A stretch of 20,000 nucleotides of DNA from Halisarca cf. caerulea (GCA_963170055.1 CAUJGJ010000195.1:1952138-1972137), one strand, 5' to 3'. Shown: positions 7,947 to 17,420, counted from the stretch's first letter. The notes: generated by a model not told the origin, from the sequence alone. Numbers and translations: made by a program.

Positions 7947-10136
7947 ATGGCTGAGTCTCGTCAGTCTCGTCAAGAGGAAACCAAATGCAAATCACTCTTT
8001 GATCTCAGAATGAAACTATTTGTCCTTTCGAGAAGAATAGACAGCGTGGAAGACTTAGACTGTATTGAAAAGCTGAGATTCTTTTTTAAGAAAACAATTC
8101 CTCGGGAGCAGTATCTCGCCATTCGTTCAGGCTGTGAGCTGTTTGCTGTACTGGAACAGTTGAACGTGATATCCGAAGATAATATCGAACCGCTCCGAGG
8201 TCCATTGAGAGAATGTTGTCCGACGTACGAGGATTGCCTTGCCACTTCATCGTCCTTCAGCTCCAAGGACGAATTCCACTTCAACCTTGACAATGTTCCT
8301 GTTCACTGTCGAGAGCAGCTGGAGGAGGAGTACAGGTCTTGCCTGGTCCGCATTGATAACGGCCTAGCCCGTGCTGACGGGTCCCTGCCCCAGCTGATAT
8401 ATCTTTGTCCGGAAATACCACTTGATAGCATGCACAAGCTAAAAAGTGCTCGTGAGCTGTTTGCAGCATTGGAAGAAAAAGTTCTAATATCTTGTACCCA
8501 GCTATCGTATCTCTATTCGCGCCTGCGTGTTCTCCATCGTTTAGACCTCGCTGAGGAGATTGAAGGCTATATTTTTAGTGCTCGTCAACACATTGTCAAG
8601 CAAAGGAGAAGCTCTCTTGTACGATCGCCTTCTGATCCTGGAAGGTCAACACCGGTTAGCAATGGCATAGTATCACAGCACTCCCTTCCACAGGATGGGA
8701 TGGCCAATTCATCACAGAAGATCACTAAACCCAAACAGCAACGTAAGTTTCAAGCTACAGAAGCGAAACCTAGAGGGTTAAGCCACCAATCTAAAGAAAA
8801 GCCAGAAAGTTCACCGGGAACTTCAAGGAAAGTGATTAAAAATGGTAAGCACAAAGGTGTTTCTAAACATACCAGTCAGCGACCTATTGAGACCATTGAT
8901 ATCTTCAATCATTTTGCTTATCGGTGCCTTGACCACATAGAATCCTACCCCGTCATTAAATATGTGATCCGCAGTCTGATTGTCGTGATTTTTGTAATGA
9001 GATGTCATGAATATGTTGTAGAAGAAGAGTCGTGTGGAAGGTGTACAGCTTTGTTAAACCTCTTATCATCGCAATTAACACACGTTGGTATTTCATTGTA
9101 CTTTTTGTATTGTCTTTTGTCTTTAAACACCAATCAACTCAAGAAGCTACGGTTTTTTCAAGTTGCAGGGAAACAGAGTTACTCAGACGTAATTTCAAAG
9201 GTTGTGTATCAATTGTCTTCTTCCTCTGAGAGAAAGGAGCTGGAAGGTAAATCTGTGATTGAAAGTGTAAATTTCATTTTGAGGAAGAAGCTCATGTTGG
9301 TACTTGGTACTTCTTTACTGCTGTCGGTGGTCTTCTTTAGCCATTTGCAAGCTTCCAATGTGACGACCTTCCTGTCATCCACGTACAGCCTGTCGGTGTC
9401 ATGTGTGTTCGTGACAACACCAGCTGCTTTTCTTGTTCACTGTACAACTGGAGTTGTCTTTTGCTTCTACCTGTTTGAAATGCGCGTTAGAGAATATTGT
9501 AACCACATTTCACGTCTTGCCAAGCAAGACAGCCGATTGCTGGCTGATTGTGAGGCTTTGAGCAAGGCTATCTTGGATCGGTGGGGTAACTTTAGGTGGG
9601 TATTGTTTGCAGGCTCAGTGGCTTACCTGATACTGCTAGTGAGTAGTATTTACTCAGGAACCCCCTTTCACTGTCACAGAGAAAGTGTTGAGGCACACTT
9701 TTCTGAAGCAGAATGGAACCAAATTAGAAACACGTGGCTGTTCAACATAATGACAGGAGTGGTCTGTCATGCAATGGTTTACAACTGCTTCAATTTCACC
9801 AGTGGGCGTTACATAGCCATGATCGTGCAGGCATACTTTTTCTTCATCAGTATCTCGGATTTCAATGGGCAAAAGTGGTCTATTTTGGTTCAGATTGTCA
9901 ACGCAGTATACCCTGTTTCCATTCTACTATCCTTTCACTTGCTTGCCTGCCACAACATCTGGAACAAGAAAAGGTACTCCTCTGAGACTACAAACATTAT
10001 TGCCATTTTGTCCAATACGCTCACAAATTTGAAATTCACCGTCCATTCTCTTTTCATTGTTGCACATGTTATTGTGGTCTCGCTGGCCATCTACAGCGAG
10101 TACCAGGCACTTGCTTACAGTAAAATATCAAAGTAG
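7947..10136 (+). CDS. Tandem-DED multi-pass membrane protein (paralog 2)
   Basis: One uninterrupted ORF of 729 residues; start context gactATGG. DED 1 is at about 14-90 and DED 2 at about 125-210, with RxDL at R198-L-D-L201. The linker (211-315) is long and rich in Lys, Ser, Gln and Pro, so it is probably disordered and cytosolic. The membrane core has likely segments near 334-352, 377-393, 449-467, 484-511, 550-570, 596-617, 621-637, 644-668 and 696-718. A charged cytosolic or luminal loop of about 55 residues lies between segments 2 and 3. Motifs shared with the next gene include CTALLNL/HTATLNL, HCTTGV, LFEMRVxEY, RWGNFR, TPFHCH, YPVxxLLSFHLLAC and IYSEY at 715-719. No signal peptide or catalytic motif is seen. 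It is clearly closer to paralog 3 than to paralog 1. The role is inferred as a DED-bearing receptor, channel or scaffold; it is not established. Confidence 0.87.
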   Translation: MAESRQSRQEETKCKSLFDLRMKLFVLSRRIDSVEDLDCIEKLRFFFKKTIPREQYLAIRSGCELFAVLEQLNVISEDNIEPLRGPLRECCPTYEDCLATSSSFSSKDEFHFNLDNVPVHCREQLEEEYRSCLVRIDNGLARADGSLPQLIYLCPEIPLDSMHKLKSARELFAALEEKVLISCTQLSYLYSRLRVLHRLDLAEEIEGYIFSARQHIVKQRRSSLVRSPSDPGRSTPVSNGIVSQHSLPQDGMANSSQKITKPKQQRKFQATEAKPRGLSHQSKEKPESSPGTSRKVIKNGKHKGVSKHTSQRPIETIDIFNHFAYRCLDHIESYPVIKYVIRSLIVVIFVMRCHEYVVEEESCGRCTALLNLLSSQLTHVGISLYFLYCLLSLNTNQLKKLRFFQVAGKQSYSDVISKVVYQLSSSSERKELEGKSVIESVNFILRKKLMLVLGTSLLLSVVFFSHLQASNVTTFLSSTYSLSVSCVFVTTPAAFLVHCTTGVVFCFYLFEMRVREYCNHISRLAKQDSRLLADCEALSKAILDRWGNFRWVLFAGSVAYLILLVSSIYSGTPFHCHRESVEAHFSEAEWNQIRNTWLFNIMTGVVCHAMVYNCFNFTSGRYIAMIVQAYFFFISISDFNGQKWSILVQIVNAVYPVSILLSFHLLACHNIWNKKRYSSETTNIIAILSNTLTNLKFTVHSLFIVAHVIVVSLAIYSEYQALAYSKISK

Positions 10137-10713
10137 TACTTTAAATTACTTTTTTTTTCTGTGATTCTTGGTAGAATTGTGTACATACCATTGTTTTGTG
10201 TGTAACAAGTTTTAGAATCATTCTTTTACATTCAATTATTTAAAATTTCCATATTACTATTTAATTTTTATTTATGGTATTTTATTTTTGTTTTTTAGTC
10301 ATTTCAAGAAATTTTTATATGTATGTTTTTGTACATGTTCAAACAATGTGTTTGTGTTAAAGAACTCAGGATGGACGCATGCATAATTCGGTCCATATAG
10401 TTAGAAAATGCCATCATATGCACAATTATGCACTGGTGGATGCTCCAGAATTACTTTGCCATTACAATATGCATGATGGGCCATTGATGGCTAGGGCTCT
10501 TATGTTCATTGCAGCTTGTATTGACAATAATACCATAGAACCTGAAATTATTTCTATCCAATATAAATTAGTAATACTTTAAAAAAACCACTTAGCTTAT
10601 CACTGCAATAGCCATACAAATGTTATTGACCGAATGCATTCTATCTGCCCCGTACACTATAATGATTATTGAACCACTTGAGCTTGCCATGAATATTATT
10701 ATGTGAAGTGCAT
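10137..10713. other. Intergenic between paralogs 2 and 3
   Basis: T-rich sequence after the stop, probably 3' UTR, followed by the promoter side of paralog 3. A 67-codon ORF at 10379-10582 has no protein-like features and no counterpart between the other paralogs. No transposable element is recognised here. Confidence 0.5.
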
Positions 10714-10725
10714 GGTCACATGACC
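10714..10725. promoter_or_regulatory. Candidate E-box ggtcacatgacc at the start of paralog 3
   Basis: The 12-mer is palindromic except for its two central bases and contains the decamer found upstream of paralog 2. It ends 6 bases before the preferred ATG at 10732. Its centre also contains an in-frame ATG at 10720, so this site affects the choice of start codon. Confidence 0.35.
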
Positions 10726-10731
10726 ATAAAA

Positions 10732-12747
10732 ATGGCTGCAGATTCGGATCATTATCAGTTTCGAGCAAGATTACTCAATGCTGGGCAGAAAATAGATGTT
10801 ATAAGCGAAGGCCTGGATAATATGAAGTTTTTTTTCGAAGATTTAATTTGTAGAGAACGGTACATGGCTATCCACAGCTGCTACGAGCTTTTTGCTGAAT
10901 TGGAGTCTCTGAAAGTGATATCCACGGCAAATACCGATTCGCTGCGCGGACCGATGGAGGCGTGCTCCCTGGATTACAACAAATTAGTTTTATCTACTAT
11001 TCGGACCAGCTCAGAGAACACCTTTCATGCCAATCTCGATGACCAGTGTTCTTCTGCACAGGAATATAAAGCTTGCCTGGTTGGTATTAGTAGAGGTCTT
11101 GCCCAAGCTGATGGCTCACTTCCACAACTGGTTTATCTTTGTCCAGAAATACCACTAGATAGCATGTACACGCTGGAAACTGGCTGCGACCTGTTTAGAG
11201 CTTTAGATGAGCAAGATCTAATCTCGCCATCCCGATTATCATATCTCTACTCCCGCTTGTGCATTTTACGTCGTTTTGACCTTGCTAAAAAGATTGAAGA
11301 CTACATCAGGAGCAAGCATAAAGAGAGTGTAGGTCCAAAGCCAAACAGAAAAAGAAAGGATGGGAAACACAGCACAACCAATGGGCACATCAACAGCCAG
11401 GAAGATGCACATGACACCCTATCCCTGCGCTCAGTCTGGTTTGAGCTATTCAAGTTACTATTTACTAGTGTATTTCACAACCACAAACAATCTAGTGAGA
11501 GGATTGTTATATTTGACCATGTAGCCTACAGATTGGTCCACAGTCTATCCAACTATGTTGTCGAGTATTTCCTTATTTTTCTGGTTGTTCTGATCGGCAT
11601 AGCAACCGTATACAAATTTTATCTGGAAGAACACACATGTGGTGTTCACACGGCAACTTTGAATCTCCTTGCACGCATGTTGACCCATGTTGCCCTCCCT
11701 TGGTACTTTCTCCGCCGCTTGTTCTCATTTGACAATGGATCCTTGAAGCAGCTTAGGTTTTTACACACGGCAAGAGAAGCTAAATATGCAAATATTATTA
11801 AAAAACTTATCTCCCAGCTATCTACTTCTTCTGAGATGGACGAACTGAAGGATAAATCTGTAATTGAACAGGTGAACTTTATTTTGGAGAAGAAATTGAC
11901 TATAGTCATGACAACATCATTGCTACTTTCTACAGTTTTCTTCATTCAAATTTTATTTCTAAAGGCATCTAATTTTAGAACTTTCCGAGCTTCTCCTGAC
12001 TACCTATCGAATGTTTGTACGGTTGTGGTAACAGTGGCTTCCTTCATCGTTCATTGTACAACTGGAGTTATTAGCTGTCTGTACCTCTTTGAAATGCGTG
12101 TGAAGGAGTATTGTAGCCATCTTATCCGTGCTGCTGGCAAACAAAATACTCAACTGATTTCTGATTTAAAGGCTGTTAAAAAGGCTATCTCCAGTCGCTG
12201 GGGAAATTTCCGATATGTAATGCTGGCTGCTTCATCTGCTTATCTGTTTATGTTGATCGTAAGTGCTTTCACCGCAACACCGTTTCATTGTCATGGAGAA
12301 AAGGTAGAGATTTCGAAGTCAGAATGGAATCAGATTCGTGCCACTTGGACTTTCAATGTTACTTTCTTGTTTGTCTGTCATGTAATGGTATACAACTACT
12401 TCAACTTTGTCACTTGGCGCCGTATTTCTGCTGGTCTGCAATTGTTTTATCTTGGTATCAGCATTTTTGATCCCTACGGTCCAAAGTGGGCCATCATGAT
12501 TCAAGTCACCAATGTGATATACCCAGTGGCCAGTCTGCTGTCGTTTCATCTACTGGCTTGTCTCAATATCTGGAATAAGGAGAGACATCATACAAAGACT
12601 TTGAGTGTCATCAAAGTTCTCTCGAGAGCACTCAGAAACAGCTCGAGATTCTTGATGCACAGTGTGTTTATTGTAGCACATGCAATTGCTGTCGTTGTTG
12701 CTGTTTACAGGGAGTACCAGAGCCTTGCTTTCAATAAGATATCATAA
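10732..12747 (+). CDS. Tandem-DED multi-pass membrane protein (paralog 3)
   Basis: One exon encoding 671 residues from the ATG at 10732, chosen for its context aaaATGG and its match to the ATGGCTG start of paralog 2. An in-frame ATG at 10720 would add four residues. DED 1 lies at about 8-80 and DED 2 at about 110-195, with RxDL at R181-F-D-L184. The linker is shorter than in the other two (about 196-260) and very basic at its start (KPNRKRKDGK). About nine membrane segments follow: near 277-295, 317-333, 390-410, 428-452, 494-514, 539-560, 566-578, 587-610 and 641-659. It keeps HCTTGV, LFEMRVKEY, RWGNFR, TPFHCH and VYREY near the C terminus. A possible attaaa poly(A) signal lies at 13020-13025. 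Function inferred only from the DEDs. Confidence 0.87.
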   Translation: MAADSDHYQFRARLLNAGQKIDVISEGLDNMKFFFEDLICRERYMAIHSCYELFAELESLKVISTANTDSLRGPMEACSLDYNKLVLSTIRTSSENTFHANLDDQCSSAQEYKACLVGISRGLAQADGSLPQLVYLCPEIPLDSMYTLETGCDLFRALDEQDLISPSRLSYLYSRLCILRRFDLAKKIEDYIRSKHKESVGPKPNRKRKDGKHSTTNGHINSQEDAHDTLSLRSVWFELFKLLFTSVFHNHKQSSERIVIFDHVAYRLVHSLSNYVVEYFLIFLVVLIGIATVYKFYLEEHTCGVHTATLNLLARMLTHVALPWYFLRRLFSFDNGSLKQLRFLHTAREAKYANIIKKLISQLSTSSEMDELKDKSVIEQVNFILEKKLTIVMTTSLLLSTVFFIQILFLKASNFRTFRASPDYLSNVCTVVVTVASFIVHCTTGVISCLYLFEMRVKEYCSHLIRAAGKQNTQLISDLKAVKKAISSRWGNFRYVMLAASSAYLFMLIVSAFTATPFHCHGEKVEISKSEWNQIRATWTFNVTFLFVCHVMVYNYFNFVTWRRISAGLQLFYLGISIFDPYGPKWAIMIQVTNVIYPVASLLSFHLLACLNIWNKERHHTKTLSVIKVLSRALRNSSRFLMHSVFIVAHAIAVVVAVYREYQSLAFNKIS

Positions 12748-13072
12748 ATGACAGGTTAATCAGTATGCCTATATAATATATAATATATATATACTAGTTT
12801 ATGTACAATGGTCTGTTTTCTAACCCGTTTATCATTTCAATTAGCCATTGTTTCAATTGGATTTTTTTCTGTCCACATTCACTGATCAACGAATGTATAA
12901 ATAATATAATTTTGATGTTATATTGAATTTCATTTTTATATATGTGCTTATATATACGTATATTTAGTATCATGGGTTCTGAATTTTTTTACTATTTTTA
13001 TAGAATTGTATTAATATGAATTAAAACTTACAAATGCTGCCACCTGTATATCTGATCCATGCATAATATGTA
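12748..13072. other. 3' flank of paralog 3
   Basis: Very AT-rich, with a TA-rich block at about 12770-12795. It carries an attaaa at 13020-13025 that may serve as poly(A) signal. No gene is seen. Confidence 0.45.
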
Positions 13073-13260
13073 CAGTGGAATCTCCGAATAAAGGACACTT
13101 TGGGACAGTCATTGTGCCCTTTGTAAGGAGCATGTCCTTATAATTGGGAAGTCCAAAATGTATTGGAACTACAGGGAGAAAATATTTTGGGACCTCAAGC
13201 TGTGTCCTTTGTAGAGAGATTGTCCTTATTTCGGAGCATCCACTATCTGAGATTCCACTG
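13073..13260. mobile_element. Pogo-type inverted-repeat element (MITE)
   Basis: The left end is cagtggaatctccgaataaa. The right end, read on the other strand, is cagtggaatctcagatagtg, so the first 12 bases are perfect inverted repeats. TA flanks both sides. Inside, repeated ggacactttggg / tgtccttt phrases add a second level of inverted symmetry. It is 188 bases long and has no coding capacity. Confidence 0.85.
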
Positions 13261-13330
13261 TATACACATTCATTATACTTGAGCTGCTTCATTAGACAAG
13301 TGACTACAATTAATGGTCAACGTACCTTTC

Positions 13331-13427
13331 TTCCAATCAGATTTCCAATTTTTATAACAATTACAATTATAAATTAAAGTTGATCATGTTTCCGATTAAA
13401 AATTCATGTTTGGAAATCGGATTGAAG
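13331..13427. repeat. Short inverted repeat (hairpin)
   Basis: ttccaatcagatttccaa at 13331-13348 pairs with ttggaaatcggattgaa at 13410-13427 around a loop of about 60 AT-rich bases. It may be a very small non-autonomous element. Confidence 0.5.
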
Positions 13428-13563
13428 TGGATTTCATGCCAATCAGCAGCAGCAGCCACCCCCATACCATAGGTACACCAACCTACAACATGTCATGTTA
13501 AGTATAGACAGCGACATCTCTACTATATATAAGGGACGCACACACACACATGATGATGCATGT

Positions 13564-13649
13564 TAGTCTGGCTTGCTAGACCATATCTCAGCAAGCCCCA
13601 GATGTGGAATAGCTTATGCATGCTGGGGGTGGTCTAGTGAGCCATACCA
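13564..13649. repeat. Hairpin element with about 20-base inverted ends
   Basis: tagtctggcttgctagacca at 13564-13583 is the near reverse complement of tggtctagtgagccatacca at 13630-13649. A second inner pair (cagcaagcccca with tgctgggggtgg) extends the hairpin. A related arm is seen at 586-604, so this is a dispersed repeat family. Confidence 0.55.
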
Positions 13650-13962
13650 TGTAGATAGCCTATATAATTAGAGAAAATTAATAGTACATGAATTGTGCAT
13701 GAAGTGATTCTCATAACCTCTGCATAATCAAGTTACCAATACATTTGTACATGTATAACAATATATGGATACTTGATTTTGAAAAATCAGCGGCCTTCAA
13801 ACATATTATTGTGAACTTTAAGTTTGCGTATCCCTACTATGTATTGTAGCAGTTGAAACCTTGTAAGTTACAAGGTAAAGGGGAATTCCCATTCTTAGTA
13901 CTATTGCAGGCCATTGGACTATGCTTATGTAAGATGTCTGTACTGTATGTGGGTAGTGTGCA
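13650..13962. other. Intergenic between hairpin and GT tract
   Basis: No gene recognised. A small perfect inverted repeat (ccttgtaa/ttacaagg at about 13859-13875) is present. Confidence 0.4.
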
Positions 13963-14018
13963 TGTGTGTGTTGTGTGTGTTGTGTGTGTTGTGTGTGTGT
14001 GTGTGTGTGTTGTGTGTG

Positions 14019-14096
<78 letters not shown>
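13963..14096. repeat. (GT)n microsatellite at the edge of a duplication
   Basis: About 134 bases of GT with several TTGT interruptions in the left half and about 68 pure bases at the right. The sequence directly to its right is duplicated to the right of the GT tract at 18021-18095, while the sequences to the left of the two tracts do not match. Confidence 0.95.
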
Positions 14097-14098
<2 letters not shown>

Positions 14099-15844
14099 TG
14101 CATGCCTACATGCATGACATTGTGTATGCGCATTTGATATGTATGCATATATGCATACATAAAGCATGCCATGATTTATATTATTCAGGATTGGCATATA
14201 TATAATAGTCCTACTGTACGTAACAAACTATATACTGCTCCCTCATGTATCTGTAAAGTTCCCTATAGCTCCATTTATCTGCAATTTCATCCAGAACAGA
14301 TGTGCATGCATGTGTGGGTAAGCGAGGTCTGATTGACTGTAATCATAAATCTCATATATAATTATATGTAATTAATACAACAAAACATGTATGATTTAAT
14401 ATGATTAAAAGGAGTATATACACTGATTGAATATACTGCAGTATGGTATGATTATAATGCAAGAGCCACACGTAAATACGTATAATATACAGAATAGGTA
14501 CACAATTCTACACTCACTGTCTGATAATTATAATGGGTATACATGCACAGTAAATGTACAAATAAGTATAATGCAGCATGTAGTGTCCCTCAAGTGATAT
14601 GGGTTGCCATGTGGTGCATGCAATCTGTCACCATTCGGAAATAAGCTTTGATCCTAAGTGTCCTTGGTTATCACTGTTATGCACAGACCACATTAGCCTG
14701 ACCATGGACATCGTCTTCGCAATCATTTCCCGCATTTCTTTATCCTTGAACATATCAGGATTAAGATAGAGGCAAGGGGAAGAGGTGTCCAGTGGTTGCG
14801 AGTTTGGGTGAGTAAAGCAGTTCTTCACAATGTACTCCTGCATTGCTAACATCTGTTCTTCACTCCACTGTGAAAAAGGAGGCAACTGCTTCATGGGAGC
14901 AAGAGCTGTAGAGTGCTTGTCAATGGCTGATGATGTGATGTGCCCATATTCTGTGTATATTGACAGAGAAAGGGCTGAAAGAATCAGAAAGATTAAAGCA
15001 CTTCGTGAGCAAAATCTTGACCAATATGTAGTACGGCTATCAGGGTTGAAATTCTGGCCATTGGAAACTATTCTAATTCCTGCCCACTGCCTCGGAATGG
15101 ACATTATGTGGTACCACAAGAGATAGTTCAGAGGAACAATTGCATACAGGACATGAGTGAACTGAGACCATTCCAGAGATGGAGAGAGAAAATAGAGCAT
15201 GACAAGGATAAGGGTCTCTACCACTGATACACAAATACCACACCAATAGGAAAAAGGACACATGCCAAAAAATTGACCAAATCCCAAGGTTAGAATGAGC
15301 CAGAGCCAGCTGTAAGATGCAAATGTGTCCTCAATTTTTTCTTGTGGGATGGAAATACCACAGCTCAGAGGAATCCCTGATGCCCAGCTAATGGTAAGGA
15401 CAACACAGTAAAGAACTGTCAGAATGGAAATTAGCTTATTCAATGGATACCATTGCTCACTAATGCAGTCGTCCACATTTTTTGCTTTGATTTTAAGCTG
15501 TTTAGACACACAGTACACACGAAACTGGCGAAAGTATTGTTTGATCACTCCATCAAGGTACAAAAGGGACAGGACTGTACCGCACATGACAAGGAGCGTA
15601 CCAAATGAAACAACATCCACAATTCCAAGAAGTATGGAACGCATCTCTTGCTGTTGAAAAACGTCAAAGAACAGTAGTGAAAGAGAAAGTACAAAAGCTC
15701 CCAAGCATGAAAGCAATACCATGTGATATAGTCGATTATCAAGATGTTGCTGTATGTCTCTCAAATGCTGTTCTGTACCAGTTTCATCTCTGCTATGAGG
15801 ATCCACGAATCTCTTCATAAAGTCGTTTGCAGTCTCTTTATTAC
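14097..15844. repeat. Segmental duplication, copy A
   Basis: This block matches 18095-20000 in the same orientation. The offset is about 3998 bases near the left edge and 4156 bases in the coding region; the difference is mainly the 171-base element inserted in copy B. Coding parts are nearly identical and the 3' UTR parts diverge more. The duplication may continue to the right of 15844, but the partner lies outside the window. Confidence 0.93.
14395..14400 (-). promoter_or_regulatory. Possible attaaa poly(A) signal
   Basis: On the minus strand attaaa lies about 230 bases after the stop of the gene at 14628. It is a common variant of aataaa. The second copy does not keep it exactly at the matching place, so support is weak. 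Confidence 0.25.
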
Positions 15845-16387
15845 GAGGGTTCATTATTTCAGTAATAAACTTGCGGCGTACAGAACAAAGCTGAGCTCTC
15901 ATTACCCAGAAACAGAAATACAAATATATCCCTCCTGGTAAGATAACTCTTGAAAGTGTCCTCAGTATGGTGATAGGAAGCAGCTCAAACAAGTAGCTGG
16001 TGCACTTTGAATGCTCAGATCGCCTCCCAAAACCATAACTTGTATGAACAATGACCAGCAACACTTGCAAGAGTAACATACTCGCTAGTATAACCTCAAT
16101 CTTAGTGGCATACTTTGCTACCCACTTTTGCGCAGTTTGAAATGGGTGAAAATGTATACCTTCGGGGACTTCGAAAGACGAGACTTTAAGGACCTTATCA
16201 CCCCTGTTCCTATTGCCCCTCTGTGCAGCTCTACCACTACTGATCTTGCCTTTATCCTTGTTATCCATCACTTGAGTTTCAGGAATATGTGAAATTCCAA
16301 CCAGAGTGTCTTCACTGCTGTTCCTTTTCAGTGCATTTTCTGGTTGATTTAATTCCTTGCTTTCTGGTGATGGCTGGGGATCTTTTC
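14628..16387 (-). CDS. DED-less multi-pass membrane protein, main exon (copy A)
   Basis: The exon begins at 16387 after a 3' splice site (tgtatgtacgtag) and ends with the stop at 14628-14630. With the exon at 16843-17041 it would give 652 residues; numbering below uses that form. The N-terminal part (67-150) is hydrophilic, rich in Ser, Asn, Lys and Glu. About nine membrane segments lie near 163-186, 216-233, 287-309, 326-343, 386-403, 427-441, 453-468, 475-494 and 529-544. The core aligns by eye with the DED proteins: an x-Cys-Thr after segment 1, a YLxxxxxxY stretch after segment 4, GIPLSCG opposite TPFHCH, W-x(5)-V-x-x-x-x-P in segment 8 and IYTEY (543-547) opposite IYSEY. It differs in lacking any DED and in having a C-terminal tail of about 105 residues. 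The open frame continues upstream to 16478, but that part is intron and transposable element. Function unknown. Confidence 0.8.
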
Positions 16388-16440
16388 CTACGTACATACA
16401 GAAATGAGACTCAGTATAGACTGAACCTGCAAACGTGCTA

Positions 16441-16719
16441 CAGTGAAGCTTGCTTAGTACGTACCTCAAAGGGAACATAGAATTAGTACTTATTATCAGT
16501 GGTACTTACTATCAGGGTTAATTGGTTTATGTACATGAGGTATACACAGGGACAGAATGAGGAGTACTTACTATCCTGGAGTATGTACTAAACCAGATGC
16601 TTACTGTCAGGGCTAGTTTATGTACATGAGGCACACACAGGGACAGAATAAGGAGTACTTACTATGTAGGAGTATGTACTAAACCATGCAGGTACTTACG
16701 TACTGAGCAAGTTCAACTG
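16441..16719. mobile_element. Intronic pogo-type element (MITE) with internal duplication
   Basis: The left end is cagtgaagcttgcttagtac. The right end, read on the other strand, is cagttgaacttgctcagtac. TA flanks both sides (16439-16440 and 16720-16721). It is 279 bases long and lies wholly in the proposed intron of the DED-less gene. The open frame that extends the main exon upstream to a methionine at 16478 runs into this element, so that methionine is not a likely start. Confidence 0.8.
16503..16700. repeat. 91-base tandem repeat, two copies
   Basis: gtacatgagg occurs at 16531 and at 16622, giving a period of 91. The surrounding cacacagggacagaat.aggagtacttactat and gtatgtactaaacc phrases match at the same spacing. 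It lies inside the element at 16441-16719. Read on the minus strand each copy carries agtaagtact, a match to the 5' splice site consensus. Confidence 0.9.
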
Positions 16720-16842
16720 TACTTACAGTATATGCCACATATGTGCATTGTACGGGGGCAAGTCAAGATTGAGAATACAAACAAGGAGTGGGTGCTTTAT
16801 AATGTAAACCTCATAAATTACCACACAAATCACAATGCAAAC

Positions 16843-17041
16843 CTTGCATTTCGACTCGGTTGTACTTCGAAGGGGATCCAACTCCAGGAACATAGTCCTG
16901 ATCATTGTCAGTATGTACAGTGCAGGATTCTTCGATAGCCTCGCTCGTTAACTCTGAAGACTCTGGGATGTACTTACTCGTGTTAAACCCGCCTGCTTTG
17001 GCCTCCGTCTCTCTATCAATATGGCAAGAGTTGTCTCCCAT
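16843..17041 (-). CDS. Proposed first exon of the DED-less gene (copy A)
   Basis: The ATG at 17041-17039 (context gatcATGG) has an in-frame TGA 9 bases upstream, so it is the first possible start in this frame. It opens a frame rich in Asp, Glu, Ser and Thr (MGDNSCHIDRETEAKAGG). Two 5' splice sites fit. Aag/gtttgc after 16843 gives 66 residues plus one base. Cga/gtaagt after 16978 is a better consensus but gives only 21 residues plus one base. Both leave phase 1, which is exactly what the 3' splice site at 16387 needs to continue as KDPQPSP. I prefer the longer form because the frame between the two sites stays open and acidic. No DED is encoded here, and the upstream stop argues against a DED exon joined directly in frame. 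Confidence 0.5.
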
Positions 17042-17420
17042 GATCAGTGATCACAAAACTAGGCTACCGAACTTATTCCTGCCAAAGATGGCAGAACGAT
17101 AAACCAAATACACTTTGCCAGTAATCTGCAAAAGTGTCCAAGATGCTCCTACAATAATAGCTACAGACGTACGCGGGCCCCTCAACTGAAAGGACACACG
17201 CATTCAGGAGTTTACATTGGAATTTGGGAGAGTAAACAAATAGTGTTACATAATGGGTTTTTCCCTGGGGAACCACCAATCACAATCACCAAAACCAATA
17301 CATATAATATGTATTATAAGGCACATTCATGTATGTAATAATGAATAAATAATCTTATGAATTGTTCACCTTAATAGCATCCTAGCAGTGATCAAGGTGA
17401 CTCTCAGCAATCTGGAGAAC
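17042..17420. other. 5' flank of the DED-less gene (copy A)
   Basis: It should hold the 5' UTR and promoter of the minus-strand gene. No TATA box or known motif stands out. Short ORFs here do not look like protein. Confidence 0.4.

Noticed and set aside
10379..10582. 67-codon ORF between paralogs 2 and 3
   Set aside because: Short, no recognised domain, no equivalent between other paralogs and no good start context.
13011..13377. ORFs on both strands of 93 and 77 codons
   Set aside because: They largely coincide with the TA-flanked inverted-repeat element at 13073-13260.
16388..16478. Methionine at 16478 as the start of a 616-residue DED-less protein
   Set aside because: The first part lies inside a transposable element and before a good 3' splice site; a phase-compatible upstream exon with a better start exists at 17041.
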